This document shows positions 1 through 7,364 of a DNA stretch of 9,032 bases, one piece after another; positions within the stretch are counted from its first letter, which is position 1, and each line of letters opens with the position of its first letter. The DNA is from Methylophilaceae bacterium (lineage in GTDB: Bacteria; Pseudomonadota; Gammaproteobacteria; Burkholderiales; Methylophilaceae). The position numbers were made by a program, and so were the translations under genes. The notes beneath the pieces were generated by a model, which was not told the origin of the DNA, searched no databases, and worked only from the letters and a program-made list of their open reading frames with translations. The stretch lies in NCBI GenBank assembly GCA_010031285.1, contig RHAY01000023.1, positions 1-9,032 on the forward strand. Reading direction: 5' to 3'.

Positions 1-2618
1 AACTCATCAAAATGTTTAATAGAAATACCACGCCTTGTTTGCTCTTCATATAAAAATGCTTCAATAAGAAGCGATGTTGCTAAAATTTTATTTCTTGGGC
101 TATAAAGCAAATTGGAACGTGGTACGTGTGTTGTGCATACGGGCTTACACTTTCCACAACGCAAACAATCACTAATTGAATCTGCTATTTCTCCAATAGC
201 AGATTGTTCCATAATGATCGACTCTTGCTCTAAGAGTCCAAAACTTGGCGTGTAGGCATTCTCTAAACCGGATCCCGGAAGTAATTTACCTTTATTAAAA
301 TGTCCATAAGGATCTACTTTATTTTTATATTTTTCAAATGCTTCAATTGTGCTTTCGTCTAAAAATTCCATTTTGGTAATACCAATACCATGCTCACCAG
401 AAATGACGCCGTTAAGACTTCTAGCTAAAGACATTACTCTTGCTACTGCCTCATGAGCTTCTTGCATCATTTGGTAGTCATCTGAGTTAACTGGAATATT
501 AGTATGAACATTACCGTCTCCGGCATGCATATGAAGAGCTATGAATACTCTGCTTTTTAGAGTATTTTTATGTATTTGATCTAATTTAAGCAAGAAGGTT
601 TGATATTCTCTTCCGCTAAAAATCTCATGGAGCGGTTCTTTAAGTTCTTTCTTCCATGAAATTCTCAACTCATAAGACTGAAGCGCTCTAAATATATTTT
701 CATACTTATATTCAAGATGATCATGTCTTTCAAGAAGACTTGAAAGTGGACCATCTAAATTGTCGAGCATTTGGCCCCATTTTTCTCTTAATCCATGGAT
801 CAAATCAATACTCATTTTTTGTTTAACTTGATTAAGCTCTGGATCTGAATTTAAACCTTCTTCTTCATAGATAAATTTATCGTGTTCAATAAAAGTTTCT
901 AAGTCATCTAACAGTTTTAATTTATTCCTGATTGAGAGCTCAATATTGATTCTTTCAATGCCATCCGAATATTCGCCAAGCTTTGGAAGAGGAATAACGA
1001 CATCTTCATTAATCTTGAATGCATTGGTATGTTTAGCAATGGCTGCTGTTCTTGCTCGATCAAGCCAGAAACGTTTTCTTGCATCTGCTGATACTGCTAT
1101 AAAACCTTCACCATCTCTTGAATTGGCTATCTGTACAATTTGAGAAGCTGATAAACCTACAGCATCCTCATCGTCACTTGCAATATCAGCTATCAAAACC
1201 ATACGTGGACGTTCTTGTCTTGCGGCTTTAGTGCTGTATCCAACAGCTTTAATATAACGCTCATCCATATGCTCAAGACCAGCTAAGAGGGTGCTTTCAG
1301 ACTGATCTAGATAATCTTTAATTTCAACAATTGCCGGAACGGCATGAGATACATTTCCAAAAAATTCTAAACATACAGTCCGTATATACTTAGGCATTTT
1401 ATGAAGAATAAAAGTCCCGGATGTTATAAGACCATCACATCCTTCTTTTTGAACGCCTGGAAGACCACTCAAAAATTTATCAGTAACATCTTTGCCTAAT
1501 CCGATTTTTCTAAAACTGCTTCCAGGAATTTCTAATATTTCTGGCTCATCTATTAATTCTTTGCCATTAGGTTTGTAGCGACTGATTTTGAAACGTACTA
1601 AATCTACATCGTGAATTTTGCCAAGATTGTGATCCAATCTTTCAATCTCAACCCAATTCCCATCGGGATCCACCATTTTCCAAGAAGCTAAATTATCTAA
1701 CGCTGTTCCCCAAAGCACGGCTTTCTTACCGCCAGCATTCATCGCAATATTTCCGCCAATGCAACATGCATCCGCAGACGTGGGGTCGCAAGCAAATTCG
1801 AGACCGTTATTTGTTGCTACTTCCATAGCGCGTCTTGTAACAACTCCTGCACCACATTTCACAACAGGGACTCGCTCACTGACGCCAGGTAAATTTTGAT
1901 ATTCGACGTTACTTATATCATCGAGTTTTTCGGTATTAATGACGGCCGAGAATGGAGTAAGCGGGATAGCGCCGCCGGTATAGCCTGTGCCGCCCCCTCG
2001 AGGGATGATCGTCAATTCAAGATCAATGCATGCTTTTACAATATGTGCGATCTCTTCTTCGTGATCTGGGTTGATCACAACAAATGGATATTCAACTCTC
2101 CAGTCTGTTGCATCCGTCACATGAGATACTCTTGCTAAACCATCAAATTGAATATTATCTTTTTTAGTAATTTTTTTTAGTTTAGAAAAAATCTTTCTTC
2201 TAAGTTTTTTGACTAACTTAAAGTCGCTTTCGAAAGTCTTAACAGCTTTATTAGCTGCCTCAGCAAGTTCCATAACTTTCGCATTTCCAGAGCTTCTTTC
2301 CTCAATGGAATGGATGCGGTGGTTCATAGCATCTACTAACGCTCTAAGTCGCTTTGGATTTTCCAAGAGATCATCTTGAAGATATGGATTTCTGTTAACT
2401 ACCCATAAATCGCCCAAAACTTCGAAAAGCATTCGGGCGGATCGTCCTGTTTTTCTTTCATCTCTTAATTCATTTAAGATGTTCCAGATATTTTCACCCA
2501 GGAATCGAATGACGATTTCTCGGTCTGAAAACGAAGTATAGTTATACGGTATTTCACGCAATCGACTGATTGGAAATGGTTGCGTTTTAAAAATAGATTT
2601 GACTGTTGGGGCGTTCAT
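1..2618 (-). CDS. DUF3683-type giant FAD/FMN and Fe-S oxidoreductase (D-lactate dehydrogenase-like), C-terminus cut by the window edge
   Basis: I translated this frame by hand; it is open for 872 codons without interruption and leaves the window still open. The N-terminus (MNAP..., then LREIPYNYTSFSDREIV) matches the DUF3683 domain that heads these betaproteobacterial proteins, usually about 1,280 residues long. An FAD-binding type 4 (PCMH-like) domain follows, with PRGGGTG at 206-212 and GGNIAMNAGG near 288-297. Next is an FAD-linked oxidase C-terminal domain with HMHAGDGNVH at 696-705 and GEHGIG at 741-746. A ferredoxin-type cluster motif CxxCxxCxxxC has its Cys at 818, 821, 824 and 828. 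The family oxidises D-2-hydroxyacids such as D-lactate and passes electrons to the respiratory chain; the exact substrate cannot be read here. The ATG at 2618 is preceded at once by an in-frame TAA, which fixes the start. No Shine-Dalgarno is visible. About a third of the protein, probably more Fe-S region, lies beyond the left edge. Confidence 0.93.
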   Translation of the reverse strand, partial: MNAPTVKSIFKTQPFPISRLREIPYNYTSFSDREIVIRFLGENIWNILNELRDERKTGRSARMLFEVLGDLWVVNRNPYLQDDLLENPKRLRALVDAMNHRIHSIEERSSGNAKVMELAEAANKAVKTFESDFKLVKKLRRKIFSKLKKITKKDNIQFDGLARVSHVTDATDWRVEYPFVVINPDHEEEIAHIVKACIDLELTIIPRGGGTGYTGGAIPLTPFSAVINTEKLDDISNVEYQNLPGVSERVPVVKCGAGVVTRRAMEVATNNGLEFACDPTSADACCIGGNIAMNAGGKKAVLWGTALDNLASWKMVDPDGNWVEIERLDHNLGKIHDVDLVRFKISRYKPNGKELIDEPEILEIPGSSFRKIGLGKDVTDKFLSGLPGVQKEGCDGLITSGTFILHKMPKYIRTVCLEFFGNVSHAVPAIVEIKDYLDQSESTLLAGLEHMDERYIKAVGYSTKAARQERPRMVLIADIASDDEDAVGLSASQIVQIANSRDGEGFIAVSADARKRFWLDRARTAAIAKHTNAFKINEDVVIPLPKLGEYSDGIERINIELSIRNKLKLLDDLETFIEHDKFIYEEEGLNSDPELNQVKQKMSIDLIHGLREKWGQMLDNLDGPLSSLLERHDHLEYKYENIFRALQSYELRISWKKELKEPLHEIFSGREYQTFLLKLDQIHKNTLKSRVFIALHMHAGDGNVHTNIPVNSDDYQMMQEAHEAVARVMSLARSLNGVISGEHGIGITKMEFLDESTIEAFEKYKNKVDPYGHFNKGKLLPGSGLENAYTPSFGLLEQESIIMEQSAIGEIADSISDCLRCGKCKPVCTTHVPRSNLLYSPRNKILATSLLIEAFLYEEQTRRGISIKHFDE

Positions 2619-2642
2619 TTAAATATATTTAATTTAACCGTG

Positions 2643-2671
2643 AGCATATCATGTAGCACTATTGCTAACAA
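2643..2671 (-). promoter_or_regulatory. Predicted sigma70 extended -10 promoter of the FAD oxidoreductase
   Basis: On the minus strand TTGTTA (2666-2671) is followed after exactly 17 bases by TATGCT (2643-2648). The TGn just before TATGCT makes it an extended -10. Transcription would begin near 2636, giving an AT-rich leader of under 20 bases before the ATG at 2618. The prediction is by eye from consensus match, spacing and position. Confidence 0.5.
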
Positions 2672-2672
2672 C

Positions 2673-2692
2673 GTTATAACCCATAGGGTTAT
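2673..2692. promoter_or_regulatory. Palindromic candidate operator between the oxidoreductase and hemJ
   Basis: ATAACCC-ATA-GGGTTAT (2676-2692) is a perfect inverted repeat with 7-base arms and a 3-base centre. It overlaps a second perfect 8-base palindrome, GTTATAAC (2673-2680). The block sits one base upstream of the -35 of the leftward promoter and touches the TTGAAC candidate -35 of the rightward one, so a bound regulator could affect both units. The regulator is unknown. Confidence 0.4.
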
Positions 2693-2722
2693 TGAACTTA
2701 AGGTAAAAAATTCAGTTAAAAT
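2692..2722 (+). promoter_or_regulatory. Weak candidate promoter for hemJ-pfkB
   Basis: TTGAAC (2692-2697) lies 18-19 bases before TTAAAAT (2716-2722). Both boxes are near consensus but the spacing is long. It is the best plus-strand candidate I found in the 201-bp space, and would leave a leader of about 90 bases. The rest of that space (2723-2819) shows no gene, no clear hairpin and no Shine-Dalgarno. Confidence 0.27.
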
Positions 2723-2819
2723 ATGGTCTCAATCTACTTGGTCTAAAGAGCCTGTTTTCACCATTTTATGAACCCAATAACTTCAACAAAGTTCAGATTA
2801 ATTTCTCAATATTAGCCAA

Positions 2820-3233
2820 ATGCTCTGGATAAAAACCTTACATATTATATTTATGGTGACTTGGTTTGCTGGCCTTTTTTATTTACCAAGACTCTTTGTC
2901 TATCACGCAATGAGTAAAGATAAAATTAGTCATGAAAGATTCATAATTATGGAAAGAAAGCTTTTTTTTGGCATCATGACGCCTGGGGCTTTCTTAACAA
3001 TTCTTTTCGGGGGATGGCTCTGGAATCTCTATGGTGTTACTGAACAATGGCTTGAAATTAAACTGGGTCTCGTCATTTTATTAGTCATCTATCATTATCT
3101 GTGCTTTAGACATCTTGTTGATTTTAAAAATAATAAAAATAAACGTACCCATATCTATTTCCGATGGTTTAATGAAGTGCCTGTTTTAGCCCTTATTGCC
3201 ATAATCTACCTCGTCGAATTTAAACCAGTATGA
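2820..3233 (+). CDS. hemJ: Protoporphyrinogen IX oxidase HemJ (UPF0093/CopD-like membrane protein)
   Basis: HemJ oxidises protoporphyrinogen IX to protoporphyrin IX in the inner membrane, the penultimate step of haem b synthesis, in bacteria lacking HemG and HemY. The 137-residue length is normal for the family. Visible hallmarks are the N-terminal LHIIFMVTWFAGLFYLPRLF with the conserved His at 8, then MERKLFFGIMTPG (44-56), the Lys at 81 in EIKLGL, and RWFNEVPV (115-122). Four hydrophobic segments fit the four-helix fold, and the conserved His and Lys are implicated in haem binding or activity in studied homologues. The ATG gives the standard MLWIKTLH start; no Shine-Dalgarno precedes it. 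The stop overlaps the next start as ATGA, so it is co-translated with the kinase gene. HemJ supplies the haem that ctaB and ctaA later modify. Confidence 0.92.
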   Translation: MLWIKTLHIIFMVTWFAGLFYLPRLFVYHAMSKDKISHERFIIMERKLFFGIMTPGAFLTILFGGWLWNLYGVTEQWLEIKLGLVILLVIYHYLCFRHLVDFKNNKNKRTHIYFRWFNEVPVLALIAIIYLVEFKPV

Positions 3234-4165
3234 GTATATTAATTTGTGGATCATTGGCTTTCGATACCATCATGGTATTCAAAGACCAATTTAAAAATCA
3301 TATCCTGCCTGAAAGCATTCATAAATTAAGTGTAGCTTTTTACGTACCAGAACTTAGAAAAGAATTTGGTGGCACTGCAGGGAATATCGCATACAACCTT
3401 AGGCTACTTAATGAGAACCCTATTATCATGGCAACAGTAGGTAACGACTTTTCAACTTATTTTGACTGGCTTAATCAAAATGGGATTAATACGCAGCATA
3501 TCAAAGAAATTAAGGCTCTCTATACAGCTCAGGCATACATTACAACTGATCTGAGTGATAATCAAATTACTGCATTTCATCCAGGCGCTATGGTGGAATC
3601 TCATCAGAACAAAATTAAAGAAGCTAAAGATGTATGCTTAGCAATCATTGCTCCAGATGGCAAAGATGGCATGATCAATCACGCCAAAGAATGTAAAGCC
3701 CTTGGCATTCCGTTTATGTTTGATCCTGGACAAGGCTTGCCTATGTTTAATCGAGAAGAACTTTTAGAGTTTATTGAAGATGCTACTTATATTGCGCTGA
3801 ATGATTACGAAGCTACTCTTTTGTCTGAGAAAACTTTTCTTTCTATAGAAGAACTTTCTAAAAAAGTAGAGGCATTGATTGTCACTATGGGTGCTGAAGG
3901 TTCCATCATTTATGCTGATAACAAAGCATATAAGATCGACCCAATTAAAGTCGATATGGCTGTTGATCCCACTGGATGTGGCGATGCCTATCGTGCAGGC
4001 TTGCTTTATGGAATTTCTAAAAAGTGGGATTGGCAATCGATAGGTCGATTAGCTTCTGTAATGGGATCTATTAAAATTCAAAATCAAGGTGGGCAAAATC
4101 ATCATCCAACCCGAGATGATATTGAAAGAATTTATACCAAAAAATTAATTCAAGAAAATAGCTAA
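3230..4165 (+). CDS. PfkB/ribokinase-family carbohydrate (or adenosine-like) kinase
   Basis: This is an ATP-dependent sugar or nucleoside kinase of the ribokinase fold, 311 residues, a usual length. The N-terminal strand ILICGSLAFDTI (3-14) and the GGTAGN motif (47-52) belong to the substrate-binding half. NDYEA (191-195) and IVTMGAEGS (217-225) are typical of the C-terminal half. DPTGCGDAYRAG (246-257) is the PfkB signature: the GxGD anion hole is G249-C250-G251-D252, with Asp252 as the predicted catalytic base and Cys at a position that is often Ala. The substrate cannot be assigned; the family covers ribose, fructose, adenosine and others, and this subgroup is often annotated as adenosine kinase-like. 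The start overlaps the hemJ stop (ATGA), so translation is probably coupled. Its stop codon directly abuts the convergent apaH stop. Confidence 0.88.
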   Translation: MSILICGSLAFDTIMVFKDQFKNHILPESIHKLSVAFYVPELRKEFGGTAGNIAYNLRLLNENPIIMATVGNDFSTYFDWLNQNGINTQHIKEIKALYTAQAYITTDLSDNQITAFHPGAMVESHQNKIKEAKDVCLAIIAPDGKDGMINHAKECKALGIPFMFDPGQGLPMFNREELLEFIEDATYIALNDYEATLLSEKTFLSIEELSKKVEALIVTMGAEGSIIYADNKAYKIDPIKVDMAVDPTGCGDAYRAGLLYGISKKWDWQSIGRLASVMGSIKIQNQGGQNHHPTRDDIERIYTKKLIQENS

Positions 4166-4978
4166 CTAAATATCTTTCGAATTAGTTTTCACTGAAAAAA
4201 CTAATTTGTCATCAAGTCTTAACGCTGTTAAAGTCTTGCCCCAAACACAACCTGTATCAATTGCAAAAATATCTCCTCTTGTCACAAGACCAAGAGCAGA
4301 CCAATGGCCGAAAATAATCGTATTGTCCTTGGTTTTTCTCTTAGGGAAGTCAAACCAAGCCTTTAATTTTTTAGGCATATTTTTTAGTTCGCCCTTGTAA
4401 GAAAAATCAATAACTCCGGTTGTCGTTAAAGCCCTTAATCTCGTTGTCGCATTAATGATGATTCTAGCTTTATCATTTTTATTTAAAGTGTTCGACCATT
4501 TATCTGGCTTATTACCATAAATGGAAGATAAAAATTCTATATATTTTTTGCTGCGAAGTTGCGCACTTACTTCTTTTGAAAATTTTATGGCATCTTTAAC
4601 AGTCCATTGAGGCAAAAGCCCCGCATGTACCATTAAATGTTTTTTTTCATAATGAACTAAGGGGAGAGACCTTAGCCATTTAAAAAGGATATCTGAGTCT
4701 TTTGCTTTAAGAAGGCGCGATAAAGTATCTTCATTGTCTGGCTCGATAACTTTATATTTAATAGCTAAGGCATGCAGATCATGATTACCCAGAACAGCAG
4801 TCACTGAAGATTTATTTTTATAACACCATCTTAAAACTTGCAATGACCCTTTACCGCGATTAATTAAGTCACCAACAAGCCAAAGCTGATCCCTTCCTCG
4901 CTTAAACTTTATTTTTTTTAATAAGGCTAAAAAAGAATAATAGCAACCTTGTATATCACCAATTGCATAAATTGCCAT
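4166..4978 (-). CDS. apaH: Symmetrical bis(5'-nucleosyl)-tetraphosphatase (diadenosine tetraphosphatase)
   Basis: ApaH hydrolyses Ap4A symmetrically to two ADP and limits the alarmone pool; in other bacteria it can also remove Np4 caps from RNA. It is a cytoplasmic metallophosphoesterase. The two-metal motifs appear in order: GDIQG (7-11), GDLINRG (36-42), GNHD (64-67), VHAGLLPQW (about 116-124) and FGHW (about 222-225). The 270-residue length compares with about 280 in E. coli. The ATG lies 6 bases after the cytochrome gene stop with no good Shine-Dalgarno, which suggests translational coupling at the end of the ctaA-ctaB-cytochrome operon. Nothing in its known role explains its place with oxidase-assembly genes. 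The TAG stop abuts the pfkB stop on the other strand, and the last codons include a hairpin. Confidence 0.95.
   Translation of the reverse strand: MAIYAIGDIQGCYYSFLALLKKIKFKRGRDQLWLVGDLINRGKGSLQVLRWCYKNKSSVTAVLGNHDLHALAIKYKVIEPDNEDTLSRLLKAKDSDILFKWLRSLPLVHYEKKHLMVHAGLLPQWTVKDAIKFSKEVSAQLRSKKYIEFLSSIYGNKPDKWSNTLNKNDKARIIINATTRLRALTTTGVIDFSYKGELKNMPKKLKAWFDFPKRKTKDNTIIFGHWSALGLVTRGDIFAIDTGCVWGKTLTALRLDDKLVFSVKTNSKDI
4178..4208. terminator. Hairpin beyond pfkB, inside the 3' end of apaH; possible bidirectional terminator
   Basis: AATTAGTTTT (4180-4189) pairs perfectly with AAAACTAATT (4197-4206) around a 7-base loop, and a G-T and a C-G pair extend the stem outward to 12 pairs. It begins 12 bases after the pfkB stop and lies within the last codons of apaH. 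The stem is AT-rich and no clean U-tract follows on either strand, so termination is plausible but not certain. Confidence 0.42.
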
Positions 4979-4984
4979 GGATGA

Positions 4985-5402
4985 TTATTTTTTAAAATTA
5001 GCGCCCGAAGAGTTTGTCATATATAAAACTGCCCCTGCAACTTCAGCATCAGATAAAGATGCATTGCCACCTTTCGCTGGCATTGAGCGAATCCCTTTAA
5101 GAGCATGCTGCACAAGTGTTTCGTAGCCTTGGGAAATTCTTGGTGCCCAGGCTTGTATGTCGCCAAATTTTGGTGCATTTAACATACCTGCCTGATGACA
5201 CATTGAACACACTGCTTTATACACCTCTTCGCCTGATTTACCACCTGATGCAGATCCTTCTGCAACAGCTTGAGCTAATTCGACTTTTGCTGCTTTGAGA
5301 TTTATTTGTATCAATAATGATTAATGAAATAGGTAAAATAAATCCTATAAACATAATTACTAAAAATTGTGGTATTAAAAATTTATCTGATTTTACGCTC
5401 AT
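4985..5402 (-). CDS. Membrane-anchored cytochrome c5-type monohaem protein, apparent frameshift
   Basis: The haem domain (from about 5300 to 4985) has CSMCH for covalent haem attachment, followed by GMLNAPKFGD, APRI, SMPAKGG with the likely Met axial ligand, and a C-terminal helix LSDAEVAGAVLYM. This is the cytochrome c5 pattern. That frame has no export signal: an in-frame TAA lies about 2 codons above its first possible start, a TTG at 5314. The missing N-terminus is one frame away, in a frame that starts at ATG 5402, 15 bases after the ctaB stop, behind a good AGGA Shine-Dalgarno. It encodes MSVKSDKF and then a hydrophobic anchor of about 22 residues, and it stops at 5238. Dropping one base near 5301-5306 (AAATAAAT) joins ...IIDTN to NLKAAKVELAQ and gives a protein of about 138 residues. 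The cause could be a sequencing or assembly error, a recent mutation, or (less likely) programmed shifting. Role: periplasmic electron transfer near the terminal oxidase. Confidence 0.85.
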
Positions 5403-5417
5403 AACGAATTCCTATAA

Positions 5418-6329
5418 TTAAAATTGAAGTGAAATTTTGAAATAATGATCTAACAACAAAGCTGAGAATATTAAACTTAAGTAAACAATAGAATATTTGA
5501 AAGTCTTCATTGATAATTTATCACTATAGTTTTTATAAAGTTTAACTACGTAATACAAGAAAATTGCATTCAGAATAAGTGCTGACAAAAAATAAATAAG
5601 GCCGCTCATACCAGAACCAACCGGCATAAATGTTACTACTATCATAATAATGGTGTAGAGAAGAATATGAAGTAATGTAAAGGACTCCCCATGTGTCACA
5701 GGGAGCATTGGCATACCTACATTTTCATAATCTTTTCTACGGTAAAGAGCAAGCGCCCAGAAATGTGGTGGCGTCCAACTAAATATTATCAAAAATAAAA
5801 TTAACGCCTCAGGACCAACAACATTATTAACCGCAGCCCAACCTAAAATAGGCGGCATAGCTCCCGACGCACCTCCAATAACAATATTCATTGGGGTAGC
5901 TGGTTTTAAAAAGATGGTATAGATCACTGCATAGGCAAAGAAAGTCGCTAGGGTAAGCCACATTGTTAACGGATTGACAAAGTAAAATAAAATTAAAAGG
6001 CCGAAGCCGCCGAGTAATGAAGCAAAAATTGAAGTTTGTGATGAAGAAATTTTTCCGGTAACTGTTGGTCTACCTTTTGTTCTTGCCATAACGGCATCAA
6101 TTTTTTGCTCAATAAGGCAATTAAAAGCAGCGGCGGCACCAGATACAAAGCTGATACCAATAATTGAAGCTAATAAAATATCAACTGGAACCATTCCTGG
6201 TGTAGCTAAAAACATACCAATAACAGCTGTAAATACAATCAAGGCTGTTACTCTTGGTTTACATAAAATGAAAAAATTTTTCAAATCAATATGTAATCCA
6301 GATAATTTATTATTTATTGCTTTAGCCAT
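5418..6329 (-). CDS. ctaB: Protoheme IX farnesyltransferase (haem O synthase)
   Basis: CtaB (CyoE) adds a farnesyl group from farnesyl diphosphate to haem B, making haem O in the inner membrane, the first step to haem A. It is a UbiA-superfamily prenyltransferase of 303 residues, a normal length. The first prenyl-diphosphate/Mg site is N70-x3-E74-x3-D78 followed by RTKGRP (83-88); Glu replaces the more usual Asp at 74. KPATPMNIVIGGASGAMPP (142-160) and SWTPPHFWALAL (184-195), followed by YRRKDY, are family hallmarks. About eight or nine hydrophobic segments fit the fold. The ATG lies 4 bases after the ctaA stop, so the two genes are co-transcribed; a GAG about 12 bases upstream is only a weak ribosome site. 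Haem O passes on to CtaA. Confidence 0.96.
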   Translation of the reverse strand: MAKAINNKLSGLHIDLKNFFILCKPRVTALIVFTAVIGMFLATPGMVPVDILLASIIGISFVSGAAAAFNCLIEQKIDAVMARTKGRPTVTGKISSSQTSIFASLLGGFGLLILFYFVNPLTMWLTLATFFAYAVIYTIFLKPATPMNIVIGGASGAMPPILGWAAVNNVVGPEALILFLIIFSWTPPHFWALALYRRKDYENVGMPMLPVTHGESFTLLHILLYTIIMIVVTFMPVGSGMSGLIYFLSALILNAIFLYYVVKLYKNYSDKLSMKTFKYSIVYLSLIFSALLLDHYFKISLQF

Positions 6330-6333
6330 AAAT

Positions 6334-7320
6334 TTAAGATCTCAACTTTGTAATTCTAGAATTAAGAATTACCGCAAGAACTACGAGGCTTGCAGCTCCA
6401 AGTGTATGTATAACAGCAAGTATGATTGGTAAATGTAGCAATAAATTAACGACCCCTACAATAAATTGAGCGGTTATTACAAATAATAAAATATAACCTA
6501 GGCTTCTCATCGTCTTGTATTTTAATATGACACTTGCAAGATAGCCAAAAAATAACCAGGTAATTAATGCGCCTAATCGATGTATCCATTGTATTGTTTC
6601 AAATACTGCTAAAGGTAAAGGTGAACCATCACTCAATTTACCTAAATCCCGAAAGAGATCAAAAGCATCATTAAAATTAAGATTGGGTATAAGAGCGCCG
6701 TGACAAGTCGGAAAATCAGTACATGCAAGGCCTGCATAGTTTGTGCTTGTCCAACCGCCTAGAAAAATTTGAACGAATAATACAACCAAAGAAAATCTTA
6801 CTAACAAAATTTCATACTTATACTTAAGAGTGTTTGTTTGAATTTTCCCCCAGTAGCGGTGAGTTACAAAAGTTAAGAGCCCGAGTGTAGTCATGCCACC
6901 TATTAAATGTGCACTTACTACTATGGGTTTTAACAAAAGAGTCACTGTCCACATACCAAGTAACGCTTGAAAAATAACTAGAAGAACTATGGCATAAGGT
7001 ACGATTGGATTTACTCTTAGAATCTTCTTATTTTTATAAGAAATAATCCCTATTAAGAAGATCATTAGCCCTAGAAACCCCGCAATATAGCGATGAATCA
7101 TTTCCTTCCAAGCCTTAGCCGTTTCGATATGTTGCGAAGGAAAATTTAATTCTGCATTCTCTATAGCTGATTGGCTCTCCGGAACTGAAAGTGTGCCAAA
7201 ACATCCTGGCCAATCTGGGCATCCAAGTCCAGCATCAGAAAGTCTTACATATGCTCCTAAAACAACTAAACAGAAAGCAGTAATCGTTGCGAGCAGTAGT
7301 AATTTTTTAAAGTATTTCAT
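6334..7320 (-). CDS. ctaA: Haem A synthase (COX15/CtaA family)
   Basis: CtaA oxidises the C8 methyl of haem O to a formyl group, giving haem A for aa3-type cytochrome c oxidase, in the inner membrane. The 328 residues have eight hydrophobic segments in two four-helix halves. The extracytoplasmic Cys pairs are present: C34 and C40 in LGCPDWPGC, and C200 and C206 in ACTDFPTC. The expected haem-ligand histidines are H76 in EMIHRY (with the conserved E73), H138 in SAHLIGG, H247 in IHRLGA and H305 in IHTLGA, so all key residues are intact. It heads the minus-strand operon ctaA-ctaB-cytochrome-apaH. The ATG at 7320 is preceded by an AT-only leader without a Shine-Dalgarno. Confidence 0.96.
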   Translation of the reverse strand: MKYFKKLLLLATITAFCLVVLGAYVRLSDAGLGCPDWPGCFGTLSVPESQSAIENAELNFPSQHIETAKAWKEMIHRYIAGFLGLMIFLIGIISYKNKKILRVNPIVPYAIVLLVIFQALLGMWTVTLLLKPIVVSAHLIGGMTTLGLLTFVTHRYWGKIQTNTLKYKYEILLVRFSLVVLFVQIFLGGWTSTNYAGLACTDFPTCHGALIPNLNFNDAFDLFRDLGKLSDGSPLPLAVFETIQWIHRLGALITWLFFGYLASVILKYKTMRSLGYILLFVITAQFIVGVVNLLLHLPIILAVIHTLGAASLVVLAVILNSRITKLRS

Positions 7321-7334
7321 TTATTTAAAATTTG

Positions 7335-7347
7335 TATAATCTATAAT
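7335..7347 (+). promoter_or_regulatory. Predicted -10 boxes for the tlpA-like gene
   Basis: Two perfect TATAAT hexamers lie in tandem on the plus strand (7335-7340 and 7342-7347), 37-49 bases before the ATG at 7384. No good -35 is visible at 16-18 bases upstream, where the sequence is the start of ctaA. The leader includes an AT-only palindrome, TAATTTTT-T-AAAAATTA (7352-7368), and has no Shine-Dalgarno. Confidence 0.4.
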
Positions 7348-7364
7348 CAGTTAATTTTTTAAAA

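Noticed and set aside
946..1143. Plus-strand open frame of 65 codons
   Set aside because: It lies wholly antisense to the continuous FAD oxidoreductase frame and shows no recognisable domain.
1896..2138. Plus-strand open frame of 80 codons
   Set aside because: It lies antisense to the conserved FAD-binding domain (PRGGGTG region), with no ribosome site or family motif; a shadow frame.
2580..2771. Plus-strand open frame of 63 codons reaching into the intergenic space
   Set aside because: It overlaps the start of the oxidoreductase and its promoter/operator region, and its translation resembles no known protein; chance openness in AT-rich DNA.
2769..2795. Inverted repeat TGAAC...GTTCA with a small AACTT/AAGTT stem upstream of hemJ
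   Set aside because: The arms are five bases in AT-rich sequence and the match is expected by chance; too weak to call an attenuator or operator.
3764..4036. Minus-strand open frame of 90 codons inside pfkB
   Set aside because: It is antisense to the PfkB signature and catalytic region, where conservation of the sense protein explains the sequence; no motif or ribosome site.
4206..4400. Plus-strand open frame of 64 codons inside apaH
   Set aside because: It is antisense to the clear ApaH C-terminal half and has no independent support.
5116..5298. Plus-strand open frame of 60 codons across the cytochrome gene
   Set aside because: It is antisense to the CxxCH domain; its Leu-rich translation looks like an artefact of the reverse frame.
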